Below are positions 46,021 through 57,500 of a stretch of 64,000 nucleotides of DNA, piece by piece. The notes beneath the pieces were generated by a model. The model was not told the origin of the DNA and searched no databases. It worked only from the letters and a program-made list of their open reading frames with translations. Every line of letters starts with the position of its first letter. The stretch's first letter is position 1. Location of the stretch: NCBI RefSeq assembly GCF_900496995.4, contig NC_044007.1:62001-126000 (forward strand). Reading direction: 5' to 3'. The stretch comes from Aquila chrysaetos chrysaetos (lineage: Eukaryota; Chordata; Aves; Accipitriformes; Accipitridae). The position numbers were made by a program, and so were the translations under genes.

Positions 46021-47071
46021 CTTTGCTGCACTGCTCTTTTAAGGAAGCGACACAGCACACAAGGTTGTTGATCAGGCACACGCTAGAGTATTTCTGTGAA
46101 CTCCATTGTTGGCAACAGCCTGAACAGAAGTACTATTAGGGATCCCAGCAGCATTTAGGAGGGTATTGCACAAATTTGTGTTTTGAAGTGCCACAAAATT
46201 GACACTTGGATCTTAAAAGTTTGTGCTCATTTGGCAAAGTGACTCTTTTTTCCTTTTTGCTTAGGGACATTCAGGCTTCTAATCTGCAAAGGAATAAGTA
46301 TGCATAGTAAATTGCACACACATTCACCTCCATGAGTTAAATAACAGCAGCAGTGGCAGAAGCATAAACAAAACCGATGCTGTGGCATCAAGTAATTTTG
46401 GTGAAGTTACATTGAGTTACTTCTGTTGTAAAATAAATGTATATAAAAACAGCCCACTATCTTATGCAAATGAGCCATACAATTAAAGCGTCCATGAAGC
46501 CACAAAACTTCCATTGCTGGTTATCACTGCAGTACATAGGCTTACCAGAGATGGGGAGGATACTGAAAACAAAGAAGAATTTGAATAGCTGAGATGCCAA
46601 CATTATGCATAAGCTGTAAGTCAATGCAGGAAATCCAGACCAGGGTAATTAGTTGAGAGAGAGAAAGAATTCATCCAAAATTTGAGGAAGCTGCTTGAAA
46701 TATCATTATTCCATCAAAAATATTACTGGCTTTCCTTGGGTGGTCCACAATAATAAAGATGCTCTGTATTGTTATATACTAGATTGCATCTTGTATTTCA
46801 TTGGAATTTTTTTGTTTCTAACAAACACCTGCACCTATACATCTGCCACTTCACCTTAAACCTTGTTAAAGTAAAATTTTTGTTTTAAACTTTTTAAAAT
46901 TTGGAATTGTTTCCTGATCCAGTTCACGTAATGGTTCCACAAACTAGTGCATTGGTACAACTGGCAGGAAAGGAAAGAAACATATTATAACATGGGAATG
47001 CATGTCCAAGGGTGTCTTGTCCTCAGTCCAATTCTAGATTTTTGTTAGCATAACACGTAGATGAACCTGGC
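46021..47071. other. AT-rich DNA, nothing recognised
   Basis: A TATATAAAA and an ATGCAAAT octamer lie close together (46440-46472) without a gene attached. Confidence 0.45.
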
Positions 47072-47876
47072 TGTCACGGAGGAGTGATTTAGATCGCTTG
47101 AAGAATCACTGTCAAAGGTATTAGCAAAAGTGATTTTAATATGATGTTGTAAAAGTGCGACTAACAAGGTTCTTTGGCAAGGTTCACTCTATTACTTACT
47201 ACATGGAGAAACATACAAAGGAAAAATCAAATTAGAATTGAGGTAGAATGATTTACACAGAGACTAGAGACACAAAAGGGTAAGGGAGACCCACCCATTG
47301 AGTCATGAAGTTCAGAGTGGACCACCTTGCTTTCTAAACTCCTGATGGAGCTTAGGTGCAGCTAGGTCCAAACTTAGTCTCAATCTTGGTCAACGGTTTA
47401 TGCTTAATGGAAGAGATAAAAAGGGTAAGGAAAACCTCCCATTGAGTCATGAGGTTCAGAATGGACCCCCTTGCTTTCTAAACTCCTTCTCAGAGAGGAG
47501 TCTAGGTGCAGCTGGATCCAGACTTAGTCCCAGACTGGGTCCATGGTTTATCTCTAATGGAATTAGCTACATGGATTTCATTAGTATTGATTCAGCAGGC
47601 TATCAGTCACTTACCAAGGATCTGTTGTGAATAAGGGGTCTCTGCGCCTTGGGTAAGGAAGGATCTTTTAGTCTCTGGTAAGGAATCTCAAACCTTGAGA
47701 GGCATCCCTGCATGCAGTCCAGTTGCAATTCAGGGAGAACTCAAACCGACCTCATGCAACAATCTATCGTTGGTAAAAGGTCTCTCTACCTTGAGGAGCA
47801 ACCTTGAGAGGCATCGCAGCTCAAGGAGGGATCACCACCATGCACAATGCTAGACAGTGTGTAAAAGACATTGACA
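47072..47876 (-). mobile_element. Probable solo LTR of a third family, reversed
   Basis: 805 bp beginning TGTCACGG and ending CATTGACA (inverted TGTCA/TGACA ends). It is flanked by CCTGGC (47066-47071) and CCTGCC (47877-47882), a likely 6-bp target duplication with one change. Internal text such as ACTAACAAGGTTCTTTGGCA and AAGGTCTCTCTACCTTGAGG resembles a widespread bird LTR I know only from general reading. It contains an imperfect internal duplication of about 140 bp. Confidence 0.55.
47277..47560. repeat. Imperfect tandem duplication of about 140 bp
   Basis: Unit 1 at about 47277-47411 and unit 2 at about 47423-47560 share GGGTAAGG..., CATTGAGTCATGA(A/G)GTTCAGA, CTTGCTTTCTAAACTCCT, AGGTGCAGCT(A/G)G(G/A)TCCA and GGTTTAT(G/C)...TAATGGA. 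It lies within the probable LTR. Confidence 0.88.
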
Positions 47877-48668
47877 CCTGCCTCTAGGGTATTACTGTTC
47901 ATCTTTCTCCTTTGGAAGTCACAATGGACTGGAAGAAAATGACAGCCTGTGCTTGGAAGGACTACTGCCTCTTAACTGATCAAGGTGAAATCTGTGGCCA
48001 GGAAGCCAGTTGTTCAGAACCATTCTCATCAGTGATTTATTCTGGCTGGATTGCATCATGAAAATCTGGCCTGACAGGAGCTTGTCTTGTACCGTGTCCT
48101 CGCTCCCTTAGTATGCCTCTCAAGCTTCAGGAACACAGCAGTTCTCTCTTCATTTTGACCACTGCCTGTCCTGACCGAAAACTGTTGTTAACAAGTTAGG
48201 AGGGAAGTAGAAACTGGAAAGGCATTAGTTTTATTCATAGCACTGTTGTCATTAACTTATCAATCACTTCATTTGTCTTTTTCTTTGTAATTGAATGGTC
48301 TTTGTTCTTGTTTGAAGGGATTATCTGTGCCATTGCTCAGAGCAGCTGAGAGGTTAGTGTTTGTTCTTTAGAAAGGACAGTTGCCACTGGTCTTCTACAG
48401 CAATATGCTGGCTAGTAGGATGTTTCTAGCTGTGGGGAATTAACAGTTTTCCTAGAGGAGAAACTGGAGAGAAGGAAAGTGTGGAGATTGTCAGTGTTTT
48501 AGAGGGTAGGATGGAATAGGCCCTACAGTTTTCTTATTTTGGACTAGCCGAGAAGATCTGGTTTTGTTTTCCGAAACACTGACTAAAGGTGACCTGCAGA
48601 AGGGACTTGTGTTTTGCCCTGAACAAAGTGCATTCATTAGTTCGTATTTCTAGATGGTGTGCGATCCC
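47877..48668. other. No feature recognised
   Basis: Mixed-composition DNA between two LTRs, no open frame or motif of note. Confidence 0.45.
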
Positions 48669-49287
48669 TGTCATGGTTTAACCCCAGCCAGCAACCAAGC
48701 ACCACGCAGCCACTCGCTCACTCCCCCCCCCAGCCAGTGGGATGGGGAAAGAATCGAAAAAAAGGAAAACTCGTGGGTTGAGAAAAAGGCAGTTTAATAG
48801 GAAAGAAAGGAAGAAAATAATCATAATAGTAATAAAATGATGATGATGATAATAATAATAATAAAAGAATTGGAATATACAAAACAAGTGACACACAATG
48901 CCACTGCTCACCACTCGCTGACTGATGCCCAGTTAGTCCCCGAGCAGCGATCCGCCCCCACCAGCCCCACTCCCCCCAGTTAATATACTGGGCATGACAT
49001 CACATGGTACGGAATACCACTTTGGCCAGTTTGGGTCAGCTACCCTGGCTGTGTCCCCTCCCAACTTCTTGTGCCCCTCCAGCCTTCTTGCTGGCTGGGC
49101 ATGAGAAGCTGAAAAATCCTTGACTTTATGTATAAAGTTAGTATAAATTGACTTAGTCTAAACACTACTTAGCAATAACTGAAAACATCAGTGTGTTACC
49201 AACAGTCTTCTCATACTAAATCCAAAACATAACACTATACCAGCTACTAGAAAGAAGATTAACTCTATCCCAGCCAAAACTAGGACA
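48669..49287 (-). mobile_element. Solo LTR, copy C (same family as 3838 and 4760), reversed
   Basis: On the + strand it runs TGTCATGGTTTAACCCCAG to CCCAGCCAAAACTAGGACA, the reverse of the family consensus, about 619 bp. It is closest to copy B, sharing the segment with ACTTTATGTATAAAGTTAGT. A GATGATGATGATAATAATAA microsatellite at about 48838-48865 is the expanded form of the TTATTATTATC run in copy B. Flanking pentamers (ATCCC and GTCCT) match only in part. Confidence 0.9.
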
Positions 49288-51700
49288 GTCCTGCTCTACA
49301 TGTTGCATCATGCTTGGCTGCCTTCCTTCCTATCTTTTTCATTTCCCTAAAACTACTTAACCATATCCATATCTGAGTTAGAATCTGAACCTTACAAATT
49401 TCATCATTTTATAAATGGAGAGCAGTGACAATGGGGTAATTCTCAGATGGGAGGGACATTTTCATGCAATATCCAGAGGAGAAACGCAGGAAGAGAGAAG
49501 ACTAATCATGAACATCCAGTGTAACCATCAGGGCCCTGAGTATACAGGTAGGCCTTAATGGCCTCCACCAGTTTCTCCTATGGCCTTTACCCATACCTTC
49601 TGCCCATGGGCTCAGGATCTCCCTTCCAGCTCGAACCTGGGCCTTCTGTCCTGCTTGAGCGACATCATAGGAGTACTGGTGTCCAGCCCAGCAACAGCCA
49701 TGCCTGTGCCTGGGTATGGCCCCCACAGATCTGGGCCCCAACCCATGGCTGACTACCCAGCTTGATCTCACACTTCCCTTGTTGTTATGGACCTGCCTGG
49801 ATATCACCTGTGTCTGACCCTGGTCACCTTCACTGGACCTGACCCTGACCAGTGGATTGACTTCCCAGTTTGCCCTCAGACCTGCCCTGTCACCGCAAGC
49901 TTGTCTAGTGGTCTGGACTCTCAGCTGACCCTGCCTGCCATCGTCACTGGGCCTGCCCTGCTCCAGTTGCCCGGGCATTGTGGGACGGAGCCCCGGCTGG
50001 TGACACCCTGATCGCAGCTGGTCAGACCGTACAATCACACTTGGCCCCTTGGCTGTCCGTCCGTGAAAGAGCAGTGCGCCCTCTGTGATCACCAACAGTA
50101 TAGAAGGAACAGATACAGTATCTGCCTCAAAGACACCATAAACAGAGACAAGCCAAGGTGACCTGAGACCTGGAGAAGAATAACTCATCTTGTTCTTTGA
50201 GTCGCTTACATTAGCGTTGCAGAGCCCCTGGACTCTGTTATAATGGCACAGAAGATGGTGAATGCTCCTTTTGACTTAACATCTGTGACTAATCATGTCT
50301 GCCACTTGCGGTTTTGATCTGTTCCGGACACTTAATTTGTATATATTAGAGCCTCTGGGTTAAGTGCAGCTTCGCTTTCTCCCTTCTATCTATCTAGGCT
50401 GAAGTTGTTTAACAAGATCTTCCTGTTTTTATTCCAACTCAGTATCAAGAAGTGACAGGTACTAACTGGCACTCAGCACTGAAATTATTTATCACGCAGT
50501 GAATGCATGCTCCGTGTATCACTGAAGAATTCCTAAGTCTCCAGTCTTTGATTTCTCAACCTTGCTTTGCTGACAGATATTGAAGAAGTCTCTTCAGAAG
50601 CTTGCCTGTTTCATTCCCCGCCCAGTTCTTCATAGCAATTTTTTATTGTAAAGAACGTTTCCCCCCCCCCCCAAGTGTGACTGTGCAGAAGTCCAAAATT
50701 ATTATAACAAGCAGGACTGACATCTGAAGAGAATTATGGGAGTGGGAACATAAATGTAGTCTTGCATAGTTTCATTATTATGCTTATAAATAGTTTGGTT
50801 TTTTTAATGAAAACTGCCTTAAATTAATGGGCTAGATGGGGAATAAAAGAGGAAAAATCGCTATTGTCAGTATCTTTTGTATAGCAACACTTTTGGGTAC
50901 CAGCATGGGTGTTTTTTTATTGTGGTGTTTTTTGGTTTTTTTTCCCTTACCAGAGTGTTCAGCTACTACTGCCATCCTTTCCTTCTGGGGAAAAATGCAG
51001 GAGGTGACCTAAGGAATGAAGGTTCCTGTGATCAGATAACTTGGCCTTAACCCGTGACTAGACTGGTAAATCCCAAGTGCAGAGAAGGAGGCATTCAAGT
51101 TCAGTGTGGCTGAACATCCAGTATGATCTGATTAAGAGAAAACACATATCTGCTTGACCTGGCCAGTTAAAAGTCTCTCTCCCCACACGAAAAAGGCAGG
51201 AGGAACAGATCTCTGCTGCCCAGAGCTCATCACTCCATTTGGCAGAGTCTCTATCTTCAGTTTCAAAAGTTGCATTTAAATTTCTAATCTAGCCGTTATT
51301 TATACAAACCAATATTGTAGCATGTAGAGAAGACGAACAGATTTTAAAGTCAGGAGGTGTACTGAGCGTCTCTTCTGTCGTCCCTGAAAAGATGAGAGAA
51401 ACAGCATCACTTAGCAGTGGATGCCCATTTTAAAAGAATGTTGGTTTAAAGTAATTAAATAAGTGAAAAGTCAGCAAAACCGCACGTAAATAGTTTCTGT
51501 AGTTCAAGAACTGCACCTTTTTATTGTCTGAAATTGTCCAGTTTCCAATTGTGTATCTCATCGGGTCTGTTGCAGACCTGTTCCTAGGAGTCTCGGTGCA
51601 TACCAACACTCAGTTCTCCACCCCGCGAGCTTATTAACTCAAGCTCCCTTTTTTCCCGTGAACACTCCCCTCAGATTTTTCAGTAAGCTTCGAGGAATAC
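49288..51700. other. Unassigned DNA with a GC-rich block
   Basis: 49500-50190 is a block rich in CTGACC, CTGCC and CCTGG words in which the - strand stays open for 228 codons and the + strand for several shorter frames. No motif is recognisable. A run of C (about 50661-50672) and T-rich runs follow. Confidence 0.4.
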
Positions 51701-52450
51701 CGTACCTTTATTGCAGATGTGCCTTTGTCCTTCACAGAGACGTAACTTGCACTGAGTTCCGACACGCCGACGCTACCGGGACTCGGCGGCTGAGCACGAA
51801 CGTGCCACGCTCGCAGCCCTTCCTCGCCCCTCGGTTCTGCTCCCTTCGGAACTGCCAGCACCAAGTCCAACCTCGCTGAAAGCAAACGCTGTCCCTGCGC
51901 GGCAAGGACCCCAGGCCCCGCTGGCGGGACGGGCAGGGGAGCGGAGGGGAGCGGAGCGGAGCGCAGCCGAGGACGCGGGGACGCGGCGGGCGGGGCGGCC
52001 CTGTCGTGTCACCTGACGGCGTCACCTGACGGCATCACCTGACGGCGTCGCGCCGCAGCCGGAAGCCGTTCCCCGTTCCCCGTAAGAGCGGCGGGCGCCT
52101 CCGGGCTGTGGTTGCGTTGCGGGGCGGCTCCGACCCGACCCGACCCTCGCCGCTGGGGCCGGTCACGGTCCGGCTCCGGCGTCTCCTGCCCGCTCTCGAG
52201 TCCGCGGTCCACGTGTCCCAGCCTGGCTGTGGCGGCCGGGAGCGGGTTCGTGGTGCGGAGCCGATGACCCGCGACGCAACGGCGGTGCCCGGCCGGGCGG
52301 GGGACATGAAGCCGCCCTGTGCCCCTGCCCGCCCCCCTCCCCGTTCGGCGTTAGTGGAGAGGTGGGATGCTGCGTGCGGGCAGTTTGAGCCTCCACTCGA
52401 AGACTTGATGGCGTCAGCATACGAATAGCTTCGTGCCCTTCTGGAGCCAA
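51700..52450. promoter_or_regulatory. CpG island, promoter of an unidentified gene
   Basis: High G+C and dense CpG. From left to right: GGGGAGCGGA repeats near 51937-51962, three perfect 13-bp repeats (52008-52046), then CCGGAAGCC (52059-52067), an ETS-type core-promoter site. A donor-like CCCC|GTAAGA lies at 52081 on the + strand; AAG|GTACGG (51706) on the - strand is another. The arrangement suggests a housekeeping-type promoter, possibly bidirectional. No coding exon is identified. Confidence 0.65.
52008..52046 (+). promoter_or_regulatory. Three tandem 13-bp E-box-like repeats
   Basis: GTCACCTGACGGC, GTCACCTGACGGC, ATCACCTGACGGC without spacers. Each carries CACCTG (E-box) in the frame TCACCTGA, one base from the palindrome GTCACGTGAC bound by MiT/TFE and USF factors. 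Function inferred only. Confidence 0.6.
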
Positions 52451-52516
52451 GGACTTGGATCTTTTGAAAAAGCTGAATCAGCAGTACGGTACTCGCTGTA
52501 TCAGAGGGCAGTCAGT

Positions 52517-54510
52517 TCACGGAATCATAGAACATGTCGAGTTGGAAGGGACCCATTCAGGATCATCAAGTCCAACTCCCTGCTCCTCGCAGGACTACCT
52601 AAAACTAATCCATACGACTAAGAGCATCATCCGGACACTCCTTGAACTCTGGCAGGCTTGGTGCGGTGACCACTTCCCTGGGGAGCCTGTTCAGTAACCG
52701 ACCACCCTCTCGGTGAAGAACCTTTACCTGGCGTCCGATTTGAACTTCCCCTGACGTGGCTTCATGCCATTCCCTCGTGTCCTATCACTGGTTGCCAGGG
52801 AGAGGAGATCAGCACCTCCCCCTCCGCTGCCCCCCTTGAGGGAGGTGTAGACTTCGATGAGGTCCCCCCTCAACCGTCTCAAAAACAAGCCAAGTGACAG
52901 CTGCCCCTGGTAAGTCCTGCCCTCGAGGCCTTTCATCATCTTGGTCGCCCTCCTCTGGACACAGTCCAGTAGTTTGATGTCCTTCTTATATTGAGGTGCC
53001 CAAAACTGCACACAGTGCTCGAGGTGGGGCCACACCAGTGCAGTCTAGAGTGGGACAAGCACCTCCCTTGACCAGCTAGCGATGCTGTGCTTGATGCACC
53101 CCAGGACACGGCCCTTCTGGCTGCCAGGGCACACGGTTGACTCACAGTCACCTTGCCATCAACCCACATCCTCAGATCTCTTTCCGCTGGGCTGCTCTCC
53201 AGCCTGTTGTCCCCCAGTTTCTATGCATAACCAGGATTACCCAGTCCCAGGTGCAGAATCCAGCACTTGCTCTTGTTAAATTACATATGGCTGGTGATTG
53301 CCTAGCTCTCTAGTCTATCCAGATATCTCCGTAAGGCTTCTTTACCCTTGAGGGAGTCCACAGCTCCTCCTAATTTAGTTATCATTGGCAAACCTTTAAT
53401 GTACATTTGATTCCTGCATCCAAATCATAAAGACATTAAAGAGCACTGGCCCTAAAATTGAGCCCTGGGGAACCGCACTGGTGACTGGCCGCCAGCCTGA
53501 TGTAACTCCATTTACTGTAACTCTTTGAGCCCAACCCATCAGCCAATTGCTCACCCAACGTATTACGGACTTATCTAGCTGTATGCGGGACATGTTGTCC
53601 AGAAGGATGCTGTGAGAACCAATAGCAAAAGCTTTGCTAAAATCCAAAAAAACCCACATCTACTGGCTTCCCTTGGTCAACTAGTTGGGTGACCTTGTCA
53701 TGAAAGGAAATTAAGTTAGTTAAACAGGACATTCCCCTCATGAACACATGTTGGCTATGACTGCATTGCCTCTCAAGTGTTTTTCAATAACTCCCAGAAT
53801 GACCACCTCCATAATTTTACCAGGCACTGAAGTGAGACTCACAGGCTTGTAATTACTGGGGTCTTCCTTCTTACCCTTCGTGAAAATTGGGACAATTTTG
53901 TCTCCAGACTCCCAAGACCGTTGAAAAATAATGGAGCGGGGTCCCACGATAACATCAGCCTGCTCTTTCAGTACCCTGGGAGGAATCCCATTGGGCCCCA
54001 TAGACATGCATGTGCAGCTGGAGCAGCAAGTTGCAAACAAGTTCAGGGTCGGCTGGGAGTTTATCGTTCCTCCAGTCACTGTCTTCCAACACAAGGCTCC
54101 GGGGGTCCCAGGGCCCATCATCAGTGTTGAAGATGGAGGCGAAGAAGCCATTGAACATCTCTGCTTTGTTTGCATCCCTGTTTGTGAGGTGACCGACCTC
54201 ATCAAGTAACAGACCAATGTTACCTCTGATCCTCCTTTTGCTGTTAACGTATTTTAAAAACCCTTTTTCTTGTCCTTTACAGTACTTGCCACCTTGAATT
54301 CTAGTCAAGCTTTGGCCGCACAGATTTTCTCCCTGCAGTGGCGAACAGCATCTCTGTAGTCTGCCCATGTCACCCGTCCTTGCTTCCAATGTTCATACGC
54401 TTTCCTTTTCTGCCTGAGTTCTGGAAGAAGATCCCTGCTCAGCCAGGCCGGCCTTCTGCCCCACTTCCTTGACTTCCAACACTTTGGAATTGCCTGTTCC
54501 TGCGCTCTTA
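52517..54510 (-). mobile_element. CR1 LINE, about 2 kb, reversed, 5'-truncated
   Basis: Begins on the + strand with CACGGAATCATAGAACATG (the reversed 3' terminus) and runs back into ORF2. On the - strand the readable parts are '[15 protein letters not shown]', the RT blocks '[20 protein letters not shown]' and '[17 protein letters not shown]', upstream 'KKEDPSNYKPVSLTSVPGKI', and 'YFASVFNTDDGP'-like sequence towards 54200. Frame breaks are present. The FADD catalytic box is at the decayed part near 53380-53400. It is the longest CR1 here and sits right against the 52-kb CpG island. Confidence 0.92.
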
Positions 54511-57500
54511 AGTTAAACCCCTTAGTGTGTGCCCCTATGCAGATTAGTACCTGATTTTAAGTTCTGAATTAAAATTGTGACATTTTACCTATGCTTCCTT
54601 CCTTTTTGTGATGTTCCTTTAAATTTGTCTCTAATTTTTGTTCTCAGTCTTACCTCTGGATAATGTAGTCTTTCTTGAAGTGCTCATTTAAGGCCTTATT
54701 GAGAAGCGTACATTAATACAGTTACTGTCCTCACTGTGACTGCACACATTTGCAGAGCTGTGCCATTGGACCATGAGGTCTTTAAGGCAGGTGTTACATG
54801 TGGCTTACAAGGAAAAGAGTAATAAAGCTGTTGACCTGTATTTACTTTCAGGAAAATGAATGTCAGGAAAGCATCAGAAAAGCTGCTACTCATAAAGCTG
54901 AAAACTAGCTTTAATAATGAAAAAAAAAAAAAAAAATCTGGGAAAAAAACCCAACCCAGCTGAAAAATCACTAAAATAGATGGTGCTGAGGTGGGATAGC
55001 TGGAAGATGTATTGGTAGAGAATGTTTTTCAATGACTTGCTCCTACATGTTGGCCTGCTTTGGGAGTAAGTTGGAGAATGGATTTTCTTTCTTCGGGAAT
55101 GGTGCTACAGCAGATAAGGTCAGTAACCAGTCATTTTAGCTTTGGCAGTATGCACCAGTTGTTTCCTTTTTTTTTTTTTCCTAAAGAGAAAGAATATGTA
55201 TGTGCAAGTGGTGCAATTTTGTAGCTGTCTTGGAGATTTGTGTTCTGAATGCCAATGTTGGTTATCATCAGGAACAATGAAAAATGTTTGTGAAAACAGT
55301 TTTAAAATTCATTGGAACAAATGTCACAAGAGTATTGGTGCTGACAAGTAACAGCAGAAGCTAAAAAGAATTAGTAATTTCTGCTTATTAGGGAAAAGAG
55401 AACTAAGATGTACTGAGCATCATGGAAGTACTGAATCCTTTTGTACTATTCAGTGAGGTAATTGCAAAGAAAGTACATGAAAACATGAATGTGTGTATTA
55501 GTAAGGCATACAAAACAGACTTTTCAGCTTTCCTGTGAAAAAACAGGAATTGTCAATGATTCCATAGGCAAAAGGATTGTCAGTGGATTTAGTAGGGCAA
55601 TATTAGCAGCATAGCTGAGTACTTCGTAATAGAATAGAATTCTGCCAGAACATCTCACTAAAAAAAAGGGAATTTTTACATGTCTTAGAAAACTTGCTAA
55701 TGAAAAGAAATGATTTGTCTGAAGTTTTGCCCAGTAAATCTGCAATGGAGCAGAAACTTGAACACAAGATTCCTTAGTTATAGGCCCTTACTTTAACTAT
55801 TCCTCCATCTCTAAGAAAGTTGAAGTAAAAGCACTCCAAATGACTCCATTCCATTCTTAAAGTCCTATGAATAAAGGGAAGCAAACCCCAAACTACTAGA
55901 GACGATTAGCTGTGTGGCTGGTATAAAACTGCAGGCTCTGTTTTAATGTAGTATTAGGCCGCATTCCTTTGGGAGGGGAATGTAGGAACACTGTACTGCC
56001 AGAATAACAGAGCAGGTGACCTTCTCTTCTGAGCTGTAGACTGCTTAGAGAAAATAAAATGATGTTCAGTTAATATGACAGACAGTGCTAAGAATGCAAA
56101 TACGTTGCAACTTCTTAAAAATGTATGAATGTGATTAAATATGTATGCTATCCCTTTTCACATGACTCAGCAGTCTGTACTGTGACCTCTTGTCCCCTGA
56201 TCTTTCTTTCTGGCTCCATGCTCAAGGTCCCACTTACACTGGGAAGGGGCTTTTTTTTTTTTTTTTTTGTCTCTTTGCTCAGGTGGTGTACCAGGTAAAT
56301 TAAAGCTATGGATTCTTACCTGATGTATTTAAGTTACTTAAACTGCTGGAAGTCTTTCAGACCATTTTTTCCTTGCACGATGAGATAGGTCTTGCCTTGG
56401 GTTGTTTTGCTTTTGCATTTCCATACCTCAAAGATAGGTCATATATGAACATACACCTCTGAAGTGCTGTAGGAAAGCCATATTCTCAGAGGCTTGGATA
56501 GTACATTTTAGTAAAATGCTCACTCTTAAACTGATCACTAGATTTGGGACTTGAAAGGGGTTTTCCTTAGAGTGGGGACCTTGGTAGCCTTTTATTTTCC
56601 TCCCTAGGCTGGAGTATGTCTTTCTCCCTAGGAGTCTGTGAATGTGTTTCACCTAATTCATTCTCTTCTGTTGACAACACATGGGTCTTGTTCTCTGCTT
56701 GAGGCACCTGGTGGTGTAATATCTGGAGAACGCAAAAGCTTGCAGGTCATTTGGTCCCAAATACAGTTAACAAGGGGAAGTGAAATACAGAGTGTGAGAC
56801 CACGTTTTCACAATTTCATAGACTTTGACTGGATTCTGTGGGAACAGAAGTATGACTTGGACTATAATGTGAGGGGCAGAACGCATCAGGCATAGAATAG
56901 AAATCCTCAAATACTTTTAGAATTCTAGGCTTTTATACATTTTCAGTTTGGAGACAGTCATGTCTGAAAACTGTGACATTTCTGGTTGTGTCAGCAGGCT
57001 GCTAAATTGTTACTCAGGAAAACTTCTAAAAGATGCATTGTATTTTGAATAGAAGCTCTATTTAATTTTTTTCTAGCACAGAAAATTCAGCACGTGATGG
57101 AGAATAAAAAGGGATATTATAAATTTAAATGAAAGAAGAATAGATACAGAAGCTAGTATGGAATTTTAGCAACTCTGTTCCTACTTTGGTAGTGCTCCAT
57201 CAGACAGTTTTCTGCACTACAGTTGTTTTCTTTATATAAACCAGGTCAGGTGGCCTTGTTTAGCATCCCTCCTGAAAGCAATAACAGTCAAAAAGAAAAA
57301 CTGATTGTTTAACTAACTGGCAAATGAAGCATTGGGTGTCTTACAGTTAGAGGAGGAAAGGCAGGGGATGAGCCCTTCTCTCAGTTTCTGTACTTTCTTT
57401 TCCTTCACTTTAACTGAACTTTGTATGCAAGGTGAAATAAAAGAGTAAAATGAGATCAGCGCTCTGCAGTAATTAAATATTGCAGTGAGTGCTTCAGATA

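Noticed and set aside
45846-46139. 97-codon frame starting MASVGRDQ
   Set aside because: Lies across a truncated LTR and its flank; similar openings recur in other copies of such LTRs as I recall them.
54849-54918. Exon-like opening after TTTACTTTCAG
   Set aside because: Only 18 codons in one frame or a run into poly-A in another; no donor or identity.
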